Below, one piece after another: positions 41,823-51,512 of a DNA stretch of 64,000 nt (the stretch's first letter is position 1; the number at the start of each line of letters is the position of its first letter). The stretch is from Candidatus Brevundimonas colombiensis (GTDB taxonomy: Bacteria; Pseudomonadota; Alphaproteobacteria; Caulobacterales; Caulobacteraceae), in contig CP119326.1 of NCBI GenBank assembly GCA_029202665.1, positions 620,001-684,000 on the forward strand, in the 5' to 3' direction. Both the position numbers and the translations under genes were made by a program. Under the pieces are notes generated by a model. The model was given only the letters and a program-made list of their open reading frames with translations. It ran no database searches and was not told the origin of the DNA.

Positions 41823-42794
41823 ATGAACCATCTGAAGACTTTCATCCTCCTCGCTGCGATGACCGCCCTGTTCATGGGCCTGGGTTATCTGATCGGCGGC
41901 GCGACCGGCATGGCGATCGCCCTGCTGTTCGCGGGCGGGATGAATCTGTTCAGCTACTGGAACGCCGACAAGATCGTGCTGAAGATGTACCGGGCCCAAC
42001 CGGTCGACGAACAGCATCCCAACGCCGTGGTCAGGAACTATGTCGCCGACGTGCGCCAGATGGCTCAGGACGCCGGCCTGCCCCAGCCCCAGGTCGCCAT
42101 CATCCCCAGCGATCAGCCCAACGCCTTCGCCACCGGCCGCAACCCCCGGAACGCCGCCGTCTGCGCCACGACCGGCCTGTTGGACATGCTGACCCGCGAG
42201 GAGGTGCGCGGCGTGATGGCGCACGAACTGGCCCATGTGAAGAACCGCGACACCCTGATCATGACGGTGACGGCGACCATCGCCGGCGCCATCGCCGCCC
42301 TGGCCAACTTCGCCCTGTTCTTCGGCGGCAATGATCGTGAGCGTCCGGGCGGGATCATCGGAACCCTGGCCCTGATGCTGCTGGCGCCGATGGCGGCCGG
42401 CCTGGTGCAGATGGCGATCAGCCGGGGCCGCGAATACGAGGCCGATCGGGTCGGCGCCGAGATCGCCGGCGACCCCCAAGCCCTAGCCAGCGCCCTGCAG
42501 AAGATCGAGGCCTACGCCAAGCGGATCCACAATCCCACGGCCGAACGCAATCCCGCCTCGGGTCAGCTGTTCATCATCAATCCGCTGGCGGGGCGCGGCG
42601 CGGACAATCTGTTCTCGACCCATCCGGCGACCGGCAACCGCGTGCGGGCGCTGATGGAGCTGGGCGCCAGGATGGGGATGCAGCCCCGGTCGCAAACGCC
42701 CGATCTGACACAGCCCCGTCCGGCCGTCGGCTTTACCGCCTCGACCACCGGCGTGCCGCCGACACCGATGGAGCCACGCGGCCCCTGGGGCTGA
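41823..42794 (+). CDS. htpX: Membrane zinc metalloprotease HtpX
   Basis: 323 residues. Two N-terminal membrane helices (FILLAAMTALFMGLGYLIGG, MAIALLFAGGMNLFSYW), zinc motif VMAHELAHVKNRDTL (HExxH), two further helices, and the third ligand Glu in SRGREYEADRVGAEI. It degrades misfolded inner-membrane proteins (family knowledge). The C-terminal 50 residues after TGNRVRALMELG are a Pro-rich tail. The upstream spacer holds the inverted repeat TTGAGG ... CCTCAA (about 41740-41767). Confidence 0.95.
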   Translation: MNHLKTFILLAAMTALFMGLGYLIGGATGMAIALLFAGGMNLFSYWNADKIVLKMYRAQPVDEQHPNAVVRNYVADVRQMAQDAGLPQPQVAIIPSDQPNAFATGRNPRNAAVCATTGLLDMLTREEVRGVMAHELAHVKNRDTLIMTVTATIAGAIAALANFALFFGGNDRERPGGIIGTLALMLLAPMAAGLVQMAISRGREYEADRVGAEIAGDPQALASALQKIEAYAKRIHNPTAERNPASGQLFIINPLAGRGADNLFSTHPATGNRVRALMELGARMGMQPRSQTPDLTQPRPAVGFTASTTGVPPTPMEPRGPWG

Positions 42795-42902
42795 TATTTG
42801 GGGATAAGCTGAGGCTGATCGTCGCGGCGAACGGCGCCATTGCGGTTTGCACTCCTTAGGCGGATCGCATCAGATGCGCCCCTGTTCAGCTAAGGGGAAT
42901 CC

Positions 42903-44507
42903 ATGTCGCGTCTGCTCGCCTTCGTATCCGCCGCCGCCCTTCTCGCCACGCCGGTCGCCGCCCAGTCGGTGGACCGCGTGGCCGTCAACGGCATTATCGA
43001 CCAGGGGCTCAACCACAGCCAGGTGATGCAGACCGCCGCCTATCTGACCGATCGCATCGGCGGGCGGATGACCAACTCGCCCCAGATGCGCGAGGCCGAG
43101 CGCTGGGCGCAGCAGCAGTTCCGCGACTACGGTCTGTCCGACGTGCGTGCGGAGGGGTTCGAGTTCGGTCGGGGATGGTCCATCGTCCGCGCCAGCGCGC
43201 GGATGACCGCGCCGCGCCCGCTGGACCTGCGCGCCATTCCCGTGGCTTGGACGCCCTCGACCAACGGCACGATCAGCGGCGGCGTGATCGTCGCGCCCCT
43301 CTCCAAGGTCGAGGATTTCGACAAATGGCGCGGCAAGCTGTCGGGCAGGATCGTCATGATCTCCCAGCCGGGCGCGGGGTCCGAGCCGACCGAACCGGCC
43401 TTCCGCCGCTGGACCAGCGCCGAACTGGCCGAGCGCAACACCTATAACCAGCCGCAATATTCCCCCGCCGCCATCCGCAAATCGCTGGAGACCGCCGACT
43501 TCGCGTCGAAGATGGACGCCTTCCTGGTCGAACAGGGCGCCCTGGCCTGGGTGCGGATATCCCAGCGCGACGGCGGCCTGCTGCACGGCACGGGCTATAC
43601 CTATCAGGTCGGCGCCACGCCGAAACTGGCGGGAATGGAGTTGGCGGCGGAGGACTATCGCCGTCTGGCGCGTCTGGCCCTGACCGACGCCCCGCCAACG
43701 CTGGAGCTGAACAGCGAGGTGCGGTTCCATGACGAGGACGTCAACGCCTACAACATCCTGGCCGACATTCCCGGAACGGCGCGCGGGACGGAATACGTCA
43801 TGGCCGGCGCCCATCTGGACAGCTGGGTCGCCTCGGACGGCGCTCAGGACAATGCGGCCGGCAGCGCGGTCGTTCTGGAGGCGGCGCGCATCCTGAAGGC
43901 GCTGAACGTGCGGCCCAAACGCAGCATCCGTTTCGCTCTGTGGAATGGCGAGGAGCAGGGCATCCTGGGCTCGCTGGCCTATGTCGACCGACACTTGGCG
44001 ACCCGCGCCCCATCCAACGACCCCGCCCTGGCTGGCCTGCCGAACAACCGCACCTGGCGCAGCCGTTGGCCGATCGAACCCCGCGCCGGCTATCGCGACC
44101 TGGTCGCCTATTTCAACCTGGACAATGGCTCGGGCAAGATTCGCGGCATCAACGCCGAGGGCAATGTGGCCGCCGCCCCGATCTTCCAGGAGTGGCTGGC
44201 GCCCTTCGCCAGCATGGGGGCGACCACGGTGTCGCTGCGCAACTCGGGCGGCACCGACCATGTCTATATGCAGACGGTGGGCGTGCCGGGGTATCAGTTC
44301 ATTCAGGACCCGCTCGACTATTCCGCGCGCATCCACCACACCAGCATCGACAGCTACGACCACCTGAAGGCCGAGGACCTGCGGCAGGCCGCCGTCATCC
44401 TGGCCAGCTTCCTGCTGAACGCCGCCAACCGCGACGAGCCCCTGCCCCGGATGCCGCTGCCGACCCAGCCGACGCCCAACGATCCGTTCGAATATCCGAC
44501 GGATTGA
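42903..44507 (+). CDS. Secreted M28 family metallopeptidase
   Basis: 534 residues. Signal peptide MSRLLAFVSAAALLATPVAA cut before QS. M28 zinc site: VMAGAHLDSWVASDGAQDNA (His, Asp), ALWNGEEQGILGSLAYV (Glu-Glu), YFNLDNGSGKIRG (Asp) and IHHTSIDSYDHL (His). PA-like insert at about 110-220. Probably a periplasmic or outer-membrane-associated aminopeptidase/carboxypeptidase. GGGGAA ribosome binding site and a strong terminator downstream; single gene. Confidence 0.92.
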   Translation: MSRLLAFVSAAALLATPVAAQSVDRVAVNGIIDQGLNHSQVMQTAAYLTDRIGGRMTNSPQMREAERWAQQQFRDYGLSDVRAEGFEFGRGWSIVRASARMTAPRPLDLRAIPVAWTPSTNGTISGGVIVAPLSKVEDFDKWRGKLSGRIVMISQPGAGSEPTEPAFRRWTSAELAERNTYNQPQYSPAAIRKSLETADFASKMDAFLVEQGALAWVRISQRDGGLLHGTGYTYQVGATPKLAGMELAAEDYRRLARLALTDAPPTLELNSEVRFHDEDVNAYNILADIPGTARGTEYVMAGAHLDSWVASDGAQDNAAGSAVVLEAARILKALNVRPKRSIRFALWNGEEQGILGSLAYVDRHLATRAPSNDPALAGLPNNRTWRSRWPIEPRAGYRDLVAYFNLDNGSGKIRGINAEGNVAAAPIFQEWLAPFASMGATTVSLRNSGGTDHVYMQTVGVPGYQFIQDPLDYSARIHHTSIDSYDHLKAEDLRQAAVILASFLLNAANRDEPLPRMPLPTQPTPNDPFEYPTD

Positions 44508-44513
44508 GGACCG

Positions 44514-44543
44514 AAGGGGCGAGGGAAACCTCGCCCCTTTTTT
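44514..44543 (+). terminator. Intrinsic terminator
   Basis: Perfect 9-bp stem GGGGCGAGG/CCTCGCCCC, loop GAAA, six T residues on the plus strand. It ends the M28 gene; the thiolase converges from the other side. Confidence 0.85.
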
Positions 44544-44552
44544 CTAATCGGA

Positions 44553-45728
<1,176 letters not shown>

Positions 45729-45887
45729 GGGATTTCACTCTCTGCGGAATAAGGATGCGTGGCCGTTTTGCCGCATCGCGAAGACTTCGTCACCTGCGAC
45801 GAAGCGTACGGCTGCGGATTCAGCCTATCGTCACCCTGTCGGCGCATTCTGGCGGAACGATAAAGGCGATCTGGGATTGGATTGGCC

Positions 45888-46601
45888 ATGCTGCGCACGA
45901 TCAAACGTCTTGTCGCCCACGTCTGCACGCCGGACGAATTGGATATGATCGACCATTATCCGACGCGGGCCGAAAAGCTGGCGGATCTGTGGGTCCATGT
46001 GGTCGGCCTAATGCTGGCGGCGGTGGGCGGCATCATCCTGGCGGGCCTGGCGGGGGTTTACACCGGCATCGGCGGCGTGCTGGCCACGGCCATCTACGCG
46101 CTGTGCCTGGTTGGGATGCTGACGGCCTCGACCATCTACAACTGGACCAATCCGTGCGCCGCGCGGCCGGTTCTGCGCCGCCTGGACGAGGCGGCCATCT
46201 TCCTGATGATCGCCGGCAGCTACACCCCCTTCACCACCCAGCGGTTCGAGGGGCTGTGGGCGGTGGGCTTCACCAGCCTGATCTGGACCCTGGCCTTCAT
46301 GGGCGCGGGCGTGAAGCTGTTCGCGCCGCGCATCTCGGACAAGTTCTGGAGCGGCGTCTATGTCGTCTTCGGCTGGCTGGCGGTGGCGGCGCTGAAGCCT
46401 ATGGTCGAGACGGTGCATCCCGTCGCTCTGGCTCTGCTGGTCATCGGCGGCCTGATCTACACCGCCGGGGTCTTCGTCTTCATCAGCCCCAAGGTCCGTT
46501 TCCGCCGCGCCATCTGGCATGGATTCGTCGTGACCGGGGCGACCGTCCACTGGGCGGCGGTGCTGGTCGGGGTCGTGCTGGCGCCCGCCCTTACGCACTA
46601 G
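45888..46601 (+). CDS. Hemolysin III family membrane protein (YqfA-like)
   Basis: 237 residues, seven hydrophobic segments. PAQR-like features: HYPTRAEKLADLWVHVVGLM near the start, YNWTNPCAARPVLRRLDEAA, IFLMIAGSYTPFTTQRFEG, and the C-terminal RFRRAIWHGFVVTGATVHWA with conserved His residues. Called hemolysin III by homology only; cytolytic function is not implied. ATG at 45888 used; a TTG is 6 bases earlier. Confidence 0.9.
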   Translation: MLRTIKRLVAHVCTPDELDMIDHYPTRAEKLADLWVHVVGLMLAAVGGIILAGLAGVYTGIGGVLATAIYALCLVGMLTASTIYNWTNPCAARPVLRRLDEAAIFLMIAGSYTPFTTQRFEGLWAVGFTSLIWTLAFMGAGVKLFAPRISDKFWSGVYVVFGWLAVAALKPMVETVHPVALALLVIGGLIYTAGVFVFISPKVRFRRAIWHGFVVTGATVHWAAVLVGVVLAPALTH

Positions 46602-46694
46602 GACGACGTTCCGAACCCGGCGCATTGTCGCCCCCTCTGGCGCTGGAGCGCGCAAGAGGGGATAGTGACGCGTTGCAACATCGCGAGAACAAGC

Positions 46695-47324
46695 GTGGCT
46701 GACGAAAAATCCAAGGGCGGAAACAAGAATGCGGCCGAGACGGTCGTCATCAAGAAGTATGCGAACCGGCGTCTCTACAACACGCGGACCAGCGCCTATG
46801 TGACGTTGGAGGACCTGGCGACCATGGTGCGCGAGGGGGTCGATTTCGTGGTCTATGACGCCAAGACCAATGACGACCTGACCCGCCAGATCCTGACCCA
46901 GATCATCTTCGAGGAGGAAAGCCGGGGCGAGGCCCTGCTGCCGGTCCAGTTCCTGCGCCAGCTGATCGGCTTCTACGGCGGTCAGATGCAGGGGGTGCTG
47001 CCCTCCTATCTGGAGATGTCTCTGGCCAACTTCGGCCGCCAGCAGGAACAGTTCGCCAGCCAGCTGAGCCGCGCCTTCGGGACCGGGGCGGGCGCCAGTC
47101 TGATGGAGGACGCGGCCCGCGCCAACATCGCCATGTTCGAACGCGCCATGCAGATGTTCCCCGGCTTCGGCTATGCGCGCGCCGAACCGACCGAGGCCAG
47201 GGTCGAACCGGCCCCGTCCGCCGAGACGGCCGAAAAGACGCCTGACGCCCTGGACGAGATGCGCCGTCAGATGGACGAGATGCGTCGCCAGATCGACAGC
47301 CTCGCCGGCGCCAAGCCGAAATGA
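46695..47324 (+). CDS. phaR: Polyhydroxyalkanoate synthesis repressor PhaR
   Basis: 209 residues from a GTG at 46695; the frame is open upstream to 46665. The PHB accumulation regulatory domain is VVIKKYANRRLYNTRTSAYV, LEDLATMVREG, then FVVYDAKTNDDLTRQILTQI. The C-terminal half is more variable with a helical end (DEMRRQMDEMRRQIDSLAGA). PhaR binds PHB granules and represses phasin and PHA genes (family knowledge). The stop overlaps the next gene as ATGA. Confidence 0.92.
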   Translation: MADEKSKGGNKNAAETVVIKKYANRRLYNTRTSAYVTLEDLATMVREGVDFVVYDAKTNDDLTRQILTQIIFEEESRGEALLPVQFLRQLIGFYGGQMQGVLPSYLEMSLANFGRQQEQFASQLSRAFGTGAGASLMEDAARANIAMFERAMQMFPGFGYARAEPTEARVEPAPSAETAEKTPDALDEMRRQMDEMRRQIDSLAGAKPK

Positions 47325-47677
47325 CCGACCGCATCGGCCCCATCGGCGGGCCTGAACGCATCGAGCGACGCGAGGGCGAACGCCGCGAACGCGAGCGGCG
47401 CGCCCGCGCAGCCTCGCGCGATCTGGTCCCGCTGGACCCGCCCGAACCGCAGACCCAGACGCAGGATCGCCCGGCAAGAGCTGCCGTGCAGCCCGCCGCC
47501 GAACCGGGCGCGGCCGCCTTCGTCGCCCAGCAGATGGGCCAGGGCGGTCAAAAGCGCGGCCTGCGCGGCGGCCCGCCCGTGCTGGACGCGGCCCGCTCCG
47601 CCTATCTGGGAACCGAATATTCGGGCGCGGCCGAGCGTCGTCCGACCACGGGCAAGACGACCAAGACCGACATCTGA
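47321..47677 (+). CDS. Hypothetical protein coupled to phaR
   Basis: 118 residues, no family recognised. The first third is highly charged (ERIERREGERRERERRARAA); the rest is Ala/Gln/Pro-rich and ends with a Tyr-containing segment (PVLDAARSAYLGTEYSGAAE). The start overlaps the phaR stop, so it is co-translated with phaR. No signal peptide or membrane segment. The C-terminal YLGTEYSG block looks like the most conserved part and could be used to find homologues. Possibly a PHB-related partner (inference). Confidence 0.7.
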   Translation: MTDRIGPIGGPERIERREGERRERERRARAASRDLVPLDPPEPQTQTQDRPARAAVQPAAEPGAAAFVAQQMGQGGQKRGLRGGPPVLDAARSAYLGTEYSGAAERRPTTGKTTKTDI

Positions 47678-47734
47678 TCCGACGGCACGGCGTTTGCTGG
47701 AAGGGACGCCAGTCGCCCCCCGCCGGACCCGCCC

Positions 47735-47812
47735 ATGCCCGCCGCCTTCAGCCTCGCCGCCAAAGTCTTCGACGTCGCCGTCGTCGCCCTGATCTTTTCG
47801 ATATTCTCGTAG
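47735..47812 (+). CDS. Possible 25-residue membrane peptide
   Basis: ATG at 47735, stop TAG at 47810-47812. The sequence MPAAFSLAAKVFDVAVVALI then FSIFS is one hydrophobic helix, but no clear ribosome binding site precedes it. It lies just upstream of the tandem hairpin array. Could be chance. Confidence 0.25.
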   Translation: MPAAFSLAAKVFDVAVVALIFSIFS

Positions 47813-47825
47813 AACAGGTTTCTTC

Positions 47826-48295
47826 GGCCTACCGCGCTTCGCGCTGCTTGAGGCCATCGTTGTGTGGCCTACCGCGCTTCGCGCTGCTTGAGGCCATCGT
47901 TGTGTGGCCTACCGCGCTTCGCGCTGCTTGAGGCCATCGTTGTGTGGCCTACCGCGCTTCGCGCTGCTTGAGGCCATCGTTGTGTGGCCTACCGCGCTTC
48001 GCGCTGCTTGAGGCCATCGTTGTGTGGCCTACCGCGCTTCGCGCTGCTTGAGGCCATCGTTGTGTGGCCTACCGCGCTTCGCGCTGCTTGAGGCCATCGT
48101 TGTGTGGCCTACCGCGCTTCGCGCTGCTTGAGGCCATCGTTGTGTGGCCTACCGCGCTTCGCGCTGCTTGAGGCCATCGTTGTGTGGCCTACCGCGCTTC
48201 GCGCTGCTTGAGGCCATCGTTGTGTGGCCTACCGCGCTTCGCGCTGCTTGAGGCCATCGTTGTGTGGCCTACCGCGCTCCGCGCTGCTTGAGGCC
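47826..48295. repeat. Tandem array of 12 hairpin repeats, 40-bp period
   Basis: Each 30-base unit: outer stem GGCCT/AGGCC, left bulge ACC, inner stem GCGC/GCGC, loop TTC, right bulge TGCTTG. Eleven units are followed by the identical 10-base spacer ATCGTTGTGT; the twelfth (48266-48295) has loop TCC, one base changed, and no spacer. All other copies are identical. Units of the same layout occur singly at 3472-3502 and 3512-3541. The array sits between the 3' ends of phaR-region genes and of the membrane protein, 5 bases before that gene's stop. Confidence 0.95.
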
Positions 48296-48300
48296 GGGCG

Positions 48301-48726
48301 TCACGCCCCGCCGAAATCGAAATCCTTGCGCGAGGCGACGATGGTGACGATGAAGCCCGCCAGCACGTCCAGCAGGATCATCGTCACGATCAGGAAGAAG
48401 GTCGAGGTCGCAAAGCCCGGCAGCAGCAGGAACTCGATCAGCACCCCGATGAACAGGATCATCGACAGGGCGTGATTGATGATGGCCACCCGCTGGCTGG
48501 ACGTCGACTTCAACAGTTCGAAGAACAGCAGGATCAGTCCCAGGAACAGGATCAGATCGCCCGCGCCGATGGTCCATTGGGCGCCGGACGTCATGGTGAC
48601 GGCGAACAGCGGATCGCGCAGCAGAACGTCCGCCTGAGCCACGCCGGCGTCGCCCGATCCGCCGAACAACACCACGATATTGTAGAGGACCACCGGGATC
48701 AGCAGCAGCGGAATGGCGATCAGCAT
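48301..48726 (-). CDS. Small integral membrane protein, function unknown
   Basis: 141 residues from the ATG at 48726. Four hydrophobic segments: MLIAIPLLLIPVVLYNIVVL, GDLILFLGLILLFFELLK, ALSMILFIGVLIEFLLLPG and STFFLIVTMILLDVLAGFIV. A short charged tail RKDFDFGGA follows. The pattern is like small DUF-type inner membrane proteins of Caulobacterales, which I cannot name. The tandem hairpin array lies directly at its 3' end. Confidence 0.8.
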   Translation of the reverse strand: MLIAIPLLLIPVVLYNIVVLFGGSGDAGVAQADVLLRDPLFAVTMTSGAQWTIGAGDLILFLGLILLFFELLKSTSSQRVAIINHALSMILFIGVLIEFLLLPGFATSTFFLIVTMILLDVLAGFIVTIVASRKDFDFGGA

Positions 48727-48830
48727 GGTCGGTCCTCTGCGCGACCCACCCCCCGTGCGTCGCGTCCATTCATCATGAATAGCGCCGATTGCGCCTCGCC
48801 GCCACAGACCCGCAGCGACGCCGTGGGGGA

Positions 48831-49745
48831 TCAGGGCCGAGGAAAACGGCCCGCCCGGCTGAGCGCCGACGGCGCCGGCCGGCCGATGGCCTGACCGATC
48901 CACCGCGCCGTCTCGATCAGGGCGTCCAGGTCATAGCCCGTCTGGAACCCGCCGCGCTCCAGCATATAGACGAGGTCCTCGGTGGCGATATTGCCCGTGG
49001 CGCCGGGCGCAAACGGACAGCCGCCGATGCCGCCGACCGAGGCGTCCAGCACGTCGATCCCGGCCTCGACGCCCGCATAGGCGTTGGCCAGGCCGGTGTT
49101 GCGGGTGTCGTGGAAATGCAGGCGCAGGACCGCGCCGGGCGCCGCCGCCCTGGCCGCCTCGACCTTTTGCGTCACCGCCCAAGGGTCGCCCGCGCCGATG
49201 GTGTCGGCCAGACCGATCTCCTTGATCCCCATCGCCGCAATGGCGCCGACCATGTCCGCGACCTGACCCGCCGAGACCTCGCCGTCGAACGGACAGCCCC
49301 AGACGCAGGAGATGACGGCCGACAGCGACGGCGCGCCCTCCGACGCCTCGGCATTGTGCCGCCGGTTCACGATGTCGCCCAGCATGGCCAACTGGTCCTT
49401 CACCGCCAGGCCCTGGTTCTTCAGGCCGAAGCCGTCCGTCGCGGCGACCGAGACATTGACTTCGTCAATCCCGGACGCCAGCGCCCGATCATAGCCCTTG
49501 CCGTTCAGCACCAGGCCGATCCGGCTGCGGCCGTCCTGATGCGGCAGGGCGGCCATGACCTCTTCGGCGCCCGCCATCTGCGGCACATATTTGGGATGGA
49601 CGAAGGAGACGGCCTCGATCCGTTTCGCGCCCGCGCCCTCCAGCCGTCGCACCAGATCGGCGCGAACGGCAGGTTCCAGCAAGGCCTTTTCGTTCTGCAG
49701 GCCGTCGCGCGGCCCGACCTCGACGATCTGGATGAACCGGCCCAT
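48831..49745 (-). CDS. Hydroxymethylglutaryl-CoA lyase
   Basis: 304 residues, HMGL-like TIM barrel. VEVGPRDGLQNEKALL at the start (metal site), EAVSFVHPKYVPQMAGAEEV, LHFHDTRNTGLANAYAG (metal His-x-His) and the Cys loop VGGIGGCPFAPGATGNIATE. It cleaves HMG-CoA to acetyl-CoA and acetoacetate, usually at the end of leucine breakdown (family knowledge). No other leucine-degradation gene is adjacent; it overlaps the upstream glycosyltransferase gene by one base (TGATG). Confidence 0.93.
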   Translation of the reverse strand: MGRFIQIVEVGPRDGLQNEKALLEPAVRADLVRRLEGAGAKRIEAVSFVHPKYVPQMAGAEEVMAALPHQDGRSRIGLVLNGKGYDRALASGIDEVNVSVAATDGFGLKNQGLAVKDQLAMLGDIVNRRHNAEASEGAPSLSAVISCVWGCPFDGEVSAGQVADMVGAIAAMGIKEIGLADTIGAGDPWAVTQKVEAARAAAPGAVLRLHFHDTRNTGLANAYAGVEAGIDVLDASVGGIGGCPFAPGATGNIATEDLVYMLERGGFQTGYDLDALIETARWIGQAIGRPAPSALSRAGRFPRP

Positions 49746-51436
49746 CAGGACGCGCCTCCCACATCATCCGTTCCGGTGCTGGTCCCGGGCGGCGGCGCAT
49801 AGACCGTCAGACTGACCTCGTCCCCGGCGGAATAGTTGTAGCCGGTGACCACCCCGACGGCGCGGCCCGACACGCCCAGCCGCGCGGCGGCGGCGCGGAA
49901 GGCGTCCGCGTCGTGCGCCTCGACAATGGCGGGCCGACCCTCGGCCAGGGCCTCGGCCGCCCCTTGCGCGTCCGTCAGGTCGGTGTCGCGCCCGGTCAGG
50001 AAGACGAAGCTGGGTTCATGGAAGCCGGTGATGGCCACCGGCCCCGGCGTGCGTCCCTGGCGTGGATGCAGGTCGGCGGCCTCCAGCGTCCGCTCCAGCT
50101 GGGGCGAGACGGCCAGGGGGCGCAGCTGACGGATCGTGCCGGCCAGGGCGGCATGGGCGACGACGCCGAACGCCAGCGACGCGACCAGGGCTGCCACCGT
50201 CGCCCGGTTCACCAGCAGGAAAGCCCCCATGGCCCCGGCCGCCAGGGCCATGACCACCGTCAGCGCCGCCCAGGTCTGTGCCGTCGAGGTGCCATAGACC
50301 GTCAGCCCATAGACGGTGACCCCGACGATCAGAAGCGCGGCGAACACCGCCAGCACGGCGCCCGTGACGCGCGAGACCTTGCCGATGGGCCGGGCCAGGG
50401 CGGCGGCGGCCAGCAGCGCCAGCCCGCCGAAGGTCGGCAGGGTGTAATGCCACAGCTTGGTCGGCGCCAGTTCGAACATCAACCAGCCCGGCAGCACCCA
50501 GCAGACCAGGAACCGGATCGCCGGCTCCGCCCGCCGGCTCCACCCCGTCGAGACGGCGGCAGGCAGCAGCAGGGTCGAGGGGAAGAACAGCAGGGGCGCC
50601 AGCAGCAGATACATGCCCGGGAAGCCCGAATGGCTCTCATGGGCGCCGGCGATCTTGGGCGCCAGGTCGCCGCCGATGGCCTCGCGCCAGAAGCCGCCGT
50701 CGGTGGCGATGGTGATGGCGATGGCCCACGGCCCGACCATCAGGGCGACCAGCGGCAGGCCCCAGCCCCAGCCCAGCCGATACAGCCATTTGACGTTCCG
50801 GTCCCAGATCGACACGGCGATGACGGCCAGGGCGACGACCAGGAAGCCGATCGGTCCCTTGATCAGAATCGACAGTCCCAACCCCGCCCAGAACAGGAAT
50901 TTGTGCAACCGTTCGGGCCGTTCGCCCGCCCGCGTCGCCATATAGATGCGCGCCAGGGCCGCCATGGCCAGGGTGGTCGCCCCGCACAGCATGGCGTCGG
51001 TCTTGGCGATGCCCGCTTCGGTGGACAAGAGGAAGGTGGCCCCCATGATCGCCCCGCCGAAGAAGCCGACGCGGCTCCCCAGCATGGCCGACCCGGCCCA
51101 GGCCACGGCCCAGGCGGCCAGCATGGCCCCCAGCAGCGATGGAATCCGATAAGGCGCGATCTGGCGATCCTCGACGTCCGAGGTCAGGCCCACGGCGACC
51201 GCCTGCATCCAGTAGATGCCCACCGGCTTTTTCCAGCGCGGCTCGTCCTGATAGCGGATGTCGACATAGTCGCCGCTTTCCAGCATCTGAGATGTGGCCT
51301 GGGCGAACCGGCTCTCGTCGCGATCCAGCGGCGGCAACAGCAACAGGCCGGGCAGGCCGGCGATCAGCGTCAGCAGGGCCGCAAGGACCGGGCCTCGCCA
51401 GCCGGCGATGCGGCCATCCAGATCGAAAGTCTTCAT
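49745..51436 (-). CDS. ArnT-like glycosyltransferase, family 39/83
   Basis: 563 residues, about 11-12 membrane segments. N-terminal periplasmic-loop motif LDRDESRFAQATSQMLESGD then DIRYQDEPRWKKPVGIYW, the Asp-Glu pair and Glu-Pro-Arg segment typical of ArnT-type lipid-phosphate-sugar transferases. Such enzymes move a sugar from a polyprenyl phosphate to lipid A or protein (family knowledge). Divergent from a DPM1/ArnC-like GT2 gene 77 bases away, which could make the donor (inference). Confidence 0.9.
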   Translation of the reverse strand: MKTFDLDGRIAGWRGPVLAALLTLIAGLPGLLLLPPLDRDESRFAQATSQMLESGDYVDIRYQDEPRWKKPVGIYWMQAVAVGLTSDVEDRQIAPYRIPSLLGAMLAAWAVAWAGSAMLGSRVGFFGGAIMGATFLLSTEAGIAKTDAMLCGATTLAMAALARIYMATRAGERPERLHKFLFWAGLGLSILIKGPIGFLVVALAVIAVSIWDRNVKWLYRLGWGWGLPLVALMVGPWAIAITIATDGGFWREAIGGDLAPKIAGAHESHSGFPGMYLLLAPLLFFPSTLLLPAAVSTGWSRRAEPAIRFLVCWVLPGWLMFELAPTKLWHYTLPTFGGLALLAAAALARPIGKVSRVTGAVLAVFAALLIVGVTVYGLTVYGTSTAQTWAALTVVMALAAGAMGAFLLVNRATVAALVASLAFGVVAHAALAGTIRQLRPLAVSPQLERTLEAADLHPRQGRTPGPVAITGFHEPSFVFLTGRDTDLTDAQGAAEALAEGRPAIVEAHDADAFRAAAARLGVSGRAVGVVTGYNYSAGDEVSLTVYAPPPGTSTGTDDVGGAS

Positions 51437-51512
51437 CCGGCGATCCTTACACGGCGACCGCGTCCTCGTCAGCCGTCTCCCCTAAGCCTTCGTTCTCGTC
51501 TATGGAGCGGCG

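Noticed and set aside
45852..45878. EcfG promoter for the hemolysin III gene (GGAACG-N16-ATT)
   Set aside because: The -10 is ATT instead of GTT, and the sixth base of the -35 differs from the four good promoters.
47826..48295. CRISPR array
   Set aside because: Repeats are regular, but all spacers are the same 10-base sequence, far too short and invariant; there are no cas genes in the window.
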